From positions 3,382,001 to 3,446,000 of the forward strand of contig NZ_CP130318.1 in assembly GCF_032268605.1 (NCBI RefSeq): a stretch of DNA of 64,000 bases, written 5' to 3'. Under the pieces are notes generated by a model that was not told the DNA's origin, did no database searches, and was given only the letters and a program-made list of their open reading frames with translations. The number at the start of each line of letters is the position of its first letter. The stretch's first letter is position 1. Below are positions 61,100 to 64,000 of this stretch, piece after piece. Both the position numbers and the translations under genes were made by a program. The stretch comes from Paenibacillus aurantius (GTDB taxonomy: Bacteria; Bacillota; Bacilli; Paenibacillales; NBRC-103111).

Positions 61100-63442
61100 T
61101 CAGGAAAGCATAATATCGGTGGTGGCGGAGAGATTCCCCTGAGCATCCACTATGAAAATTTGGTAGGAGCCGGCGTTCATGACGGGAGATTTCTGCATAT
61201 ACCCCATCGTATTGGCTGTCACGTCTATTCTTCCTATACCTGAGCTCCCGGCTGCGATCAGCTCATCGAGCTTGGCGGCATCGGGAAATCCGTCTGGATC
61301 CAGATTGGAACGATAAACGGTCAGGGGAACCATATAGACTTTTCCGTCGGTGTCCGTCTTTACTTCGATTTGATGAGTGTCGGTATTCTCTCTAAGGTAA
61401 GTGACATGAGGCACCCATTCTTTAAGAAGAACATGGAAAAGCCAGACGGACAGACTACCTTGGGAATCCGCTGCCACTACCTTAAAGGTGCCCGGCAGGA
61501 ACCCTTCTGTGCTGCGATAGCTGGGCAGGCCGCCTAAGGTATTCCAGCGCACCGCGTGCTCCGCCAGAACCGCAGCATTCAATTCGTCATAGGTGATGCC
61601 GTCTTTCCAGACTCCCGTTTCGACCAGGAAGATCTCTCCGTCCACACTGCTCGTCGCGTAGACGGCTTCCCCTACGGCAAGCGGGCCAATCGAGACATCA
61701 TTAAGAATCGGTCCTTGGACGGGGGGCGATGTGGGCTCCGTCGTCGGGGTTGGCGTTGGCGTCGGTGTCGATGTTGGTGTCGGAGTAGGCGTCGGTGTTG
61801 ATGTTGATGTTGGCGTCGGAGTAGGCGTCGGGCTGTTTATTGGAGTAGGCAAAGGCAGCCAGATCCCTCCGTCCTCTGGAGCTTTCGGATCGGGAACGAT
61901 GGCAACCTCCAGCGAATCCTTCCCTCCCGCGGGGGTGGATACCGTGACCGTCACCTTGGTCAGCTTGTTGACTCCAGCCGCACTCAGCAGCACAGAATAA
62001 CGGCCTTCTCCCAGTGGAGAGTAGCTCCTTGAGGCTTGCAGCACGGAGTTGGTGGTGGAAACGGAAACCGTTTCGCCGAGGCGGTCCGTGTTCAGGTAAG
62101 GATTGCCGTACTGATCCAAAAGGCCGAACCGCAGGGAGCCGGTGCTTCCGCCGGTAAGCTGACCGGCAGGCTGCCCCGAAGCCTCATACAGTCCCAGCAC
62201 TTGAACCGCGGACGCGATGGGCCTTTGCCCGATCCGGAAGGTTTTGACAGCTTGGGCACCGTCTTGGGAAAGAATAGAAACCGTTATCTCGGTCTTCTCC
62301 TTCGGCATGGCATTCTTAAGCTTAAGAAGGAAGGCCTGCCGGCCATCCACCGGCTCGGCTGTGCCGGCGGTCATTTTGACCCGGAAATCTTCCGCCGTCA
62401 GGTCCGTGACCTCCTTGTACTGATTGAGCGCTTCAAAGGCCACGACCGTATCCTCGCCAAACGGCAAAAACTCCGACGGATTAAGGAACCGTATGGTTTC
62501 GATCTTTTCCTTGACCGTCTGGACAAACTTGCTCTTACCTGCAGTTGCAAGCGGAACATCTCCCGATAAAGAAACCTGAAAAAGCTCGTCCCCGAACTTC
62601 CGGTTCATGGTCAGAACGGCGGTCATCGGATCGGTCCACTCCACAGCAGAGGCCGAGAGCCCTTCCCCCTTCTTCGAAACCTGGAAGGACAAAGGCGTTC
62701 CTTTGCCCGCTTTTGTCAGATGGACGGCTAATTTTCTCGCCCCGATGGCCTCCACACTCTTAATGGCATAGAGATCAGACTGGGGAGGAACGTATTTCTG
62801 CAGGGCTTCGAAGGAGCTCAGCACCAGCGTTTCTCTCGTAGCGGGGGACGGGCCATGGAATTTCCGGTCGCCGGCCGATGCCAGCAGCTTCTGCTGCAAA
62901 GCTAGAGCCACATAGCCTCTGGCCCAATCGGAGACAGTCGAATCTGCGACCCCCGGCTCCTTCTTGGCTAGTTCTTCCTGCCCCAGCGCCCGGATCAGGA
63001 AGGCGGCGAGCTGCTCTTTCGTTACCTTGCCGCCGGGGTCGAAGGTCCCCACTCCGGTGCCGTTGGTAATGCCGGCATTTTTGACCGCTTCTATGTAGGG
63101 GATAGCCCAGCCGTTAGCAGGATCATCGGCTTTTACATCGGTAAAGGTGGATTGCTTAACCGTGGAATCCACCTTTAGCCCTATAATAAGGGACAGGACT
63201 TTGGCGATCTGAGCCCGGTTCATTTCCTCCTGCAAACCAAACTTCCCCTCCGCCACTCCATCAAATACGCCGGCCTGAATCATAGCGTCGAATTTGGCCT
63301 TCGTTGCGTCATCCAGATCCTTAAGGTCCGGGAAGTCTGCGGAGCTTACCGGTTTTTGTCCCGCGGCGGTTAACGTAACGGAAGGGAGGGCAAGCGGTAC
63401 CAGCATTGTCATGATCAGCAGCTTGAGGGCTGTCTTCTTCAT
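61100..63442 (-). CDS. S-layer-homology-domain surface protein
   Basis: 780 residues from ATG at 63442 (AAAGGAGAAG upstream). Signal peptide, three SLH domains (about residues 34-90, 100-155 and 160-215; FTDVKADDPANGWAIPYI, FDPGGKVTKEQLAAFL) that bind wall pyruvylated polysaccharide, a beta-rich region, a TP/TS-repeat linker (about residues 530-573) and C-terminal beta domains. It is an extracellular wall-bound protein; a ligand or enzyme activity is not evident. Confidence 0.9.
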   Translation of the reverse strand: MKKTALKLLIMTMLVPLALPSVTLTAAGQKPVSSADFPDLKDLDDATKAKFDAMIQAGVFDGVAEGKFGLQEEMNRAQIAKVLSLIIGLKVDSTVKQSTFTDVKADDPANGWAIPYIEAVKNAGITNGTGVGTFDPGGKVTKEQLAAFLIRALGQEELAKKEPGVADSTVSDWARGYVALALQQKLLASAGDRKFHGPSPATRETLVLSSFEALQKYVPPQSDLYAIKSVEAIGARKLAVHLTKAGKGTPLSFQVSKKGEGLSASAVEWTDPMTAVLTMNRKFGDELFQVSLSGDVPLATAGKSKFVQTVKEKIETIRFLNPSEFLPFGEDTVVAFEALNQYKEVTDLTAEDFRVKMTAGTAEPVDGRQAFLLKLKNAMPKEKTEITVSILSQDGAQAVKTFRIGQRPIASAVQVLGLYEASGQPAGQLTGGSTGSLRFGLLDQYGNPYLNTDRLGETVSVSTTNSVLQASRSYSPLGEGRYSVLLSAAGVNKLTKVTVTVSTPAGGKDSLEVAIVPDPKAPEDGGIWLPLPTPINSPTPTPTPTSTSTPTPTPTPTSTPTPTPTPTTEPTSPPVQGPILNDVSIGPLAVGEAVYATSSVDGEIFLVETGVWKDGITYDELNAAVLAEHAVRWNTLGGLPSYRSTEGFLPGTFKVVAADSQGSLSVWLFHVLLKEWVPHVTYLRENTDTHQIEVKTDTDGKVYMVPLTVYRSNLDPDGFPDAAKLDELIAAGSSGIGRIDVTANTMGYMQKSPVMNAGSYQIFIVDAQGNLSATTDIMLS

Positions 63443-63555
63443 TTCCTCTTCTCCTTTCTTACCTAATAGTCGAACCAATACCGGGCAAGCCGCATTCATT
63501 CGCTACAGAGAATTGTAATATTTTCCTGAAACCGTTGGCAATACAAATTTAAAAA

Positions 63556-63577
63556 GGCTGCCGGTGGGCCGGCAGCC
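63556..63577 (-). terminator. Terminator of the downstream carbohydrate-binding protein gene
   Basis: GGCTGCCGG/CCGGCAGCC stem; minus-strand tail TTTTTAAATTT. Confidence 0.88.
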
Positions 63578-63655
63578 AGCTTGCGGGGTGTGTCTTACTT
63601 CCTTTGCGGATAAGACACCTGCTTTCTATAGAAACGGTTCGGAGAGGAAGAATTC

Positions 63656-64000
63656 CTAGGGCGCCGGCTTAAACACCACCCGGTCGACGTAGGCAGCCGT
63701 GTGACCGTCCGCCCATGTCAGGAAACGGATGCTCGCGTTGGCGGCGTTCGCTTTGGCCGTGAGCGTCAGCGTGAATTTCTGCCAGTCTCCTGCCGTTACT
63801 TTCTGCTGCAGATTATAGCCGAGGAACGTTTGGAAGCCGGCGTCCGCTTCTGCTTCCACGATATTGACCATACCGGAGTCCACTTTCACCCACGCCTCCA
63901 CGATATACGTTTGGCCTGGGATAACTTTAAACCATTCTTGGCTGATGCCATTGCCGTAGCCGTCTCCCGCGAACTGCTGCGAGTAGCTTCCGTCCATCGC
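63656..64000 (-). CDS. Carbohydrate-binding module protein, C-terminal end (runs off window)
   Basis: The last 115 codons of a leftward gene whose start is beyond the window. The visible part is a CBM_4_9-type beta-sandwich (WFKVIPGQTYIVEAWVKV, KFTLTLTAKANAANASIRFL, AYVDRVVFKPAP), ending in a stop at 63656. In such proteins the module is normally attached to a glycoside hydrolase or SLH surface protein, so a polysaccharide-active enzyme probably begins to the right. Confidence 0.8.
   Translation of the reverse strand, partial: AMDGSYSQQFAGDGYGNGISQEWFKVIPGQTYIVEAWVKVDSGMVNIVEAEADAGFQTFLGYNLQQKVTAGDWQKFTLTLTAKANAANASIRFLTWADGHTAAYVDRVVFKPAP

Noticed and set aside
61725-61855. Simple GT/CGGT repeat tract as possible satellite or contingency locus
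   Set aside because: It encodes the Thr-Pro/Thr-Ser linker of the SLH protein in frame; such linkers are routine.

Overview
The window looks like chromosome of a Paenibacillus-type, endospore-forming, high-GC Firmicute. Evidence: Shine-Dalgarno-rich genes with frequent GTG/TTG starts, a Spo0M homologue, three YjcZ-type small sporulation genes, SLH-domain surface protein, a CcpN/YqfL/GlpX gluconeogenic control cluster of Bacillus type, many AraC/ROK regulators and a very large sugar-ABC locus with 740-984-residue secreted proteins. No rRNA, tRNA, CRISPR array, phage or insertion sequence was recognised.

Layout. 1-7.6 kb: truncated membrane AraC-type regulator, a remnant of an ABC exporter, Spo0M, a glycerophosphodiesterase, a small kinase, a methyltransferase, then a tandem triplication carrying three 32-residue YjcZ-family genes, each with its own SigK-like -10 and terminator. 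7.6-37.9 kb: a carbohydrate-acquisition island. Three Gfo/Idh/MocA oxidoreductases, two pairs of sugar ABC permeases, one MsmX/UgpC-type ATPase, two binding proteins (one of 984 residues with carbohydrate-binding-like domains), an NHL/TPR membrane protein, a YIP1 membrane protein, a DUF5696 protein and a Tat-exported beta-helix protein run leftward as one probable operon of about 18 kb. To its right are a second Tat beta-helix protein, a TIM-barrel isomerase, a third Tat-exported protein of unknown function, the TatA/TatC translocase itself, and a ROK regulator with nagB and nagA.

The most striking signal is a 40-bp three-box element (TTTGCA-type boxes at exact 12 and 21 bp steps) located 101-113 bp upstream of four separate leftward genes: both beta-helix genes (the first heading the ABC operon), the isomerase and tatA. 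It predicts a single regulon that co-expresses polysaccharide-active Tat cargo, its export machine and the sugar importer, probably under the local AraC regulator.

38-64 kb is mostly ordinary housekeeping/accessory genes, with two notable resistance-type loci that each carry a consensus sigma-A promoter, a tiny leader ORF with a strong ribosome binding site and competing RNA hairpins: an FusB/FusC-type EF-G-binding protein (leader of 15 codons) and an MFS exporter (leader of 9 codons ending Arg-Pro-Pro-Ser). Also present are a decayed DUF421 (YetF) gene, flavohaemoglobin with a Crp/Fnr regulator, UppP, a copper-storage-like Csp with CsoR, a helveticin-J-like secreted protein and an SLH surface protein. 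Function assignments rest on reading motifs by eye; no database search was possible.
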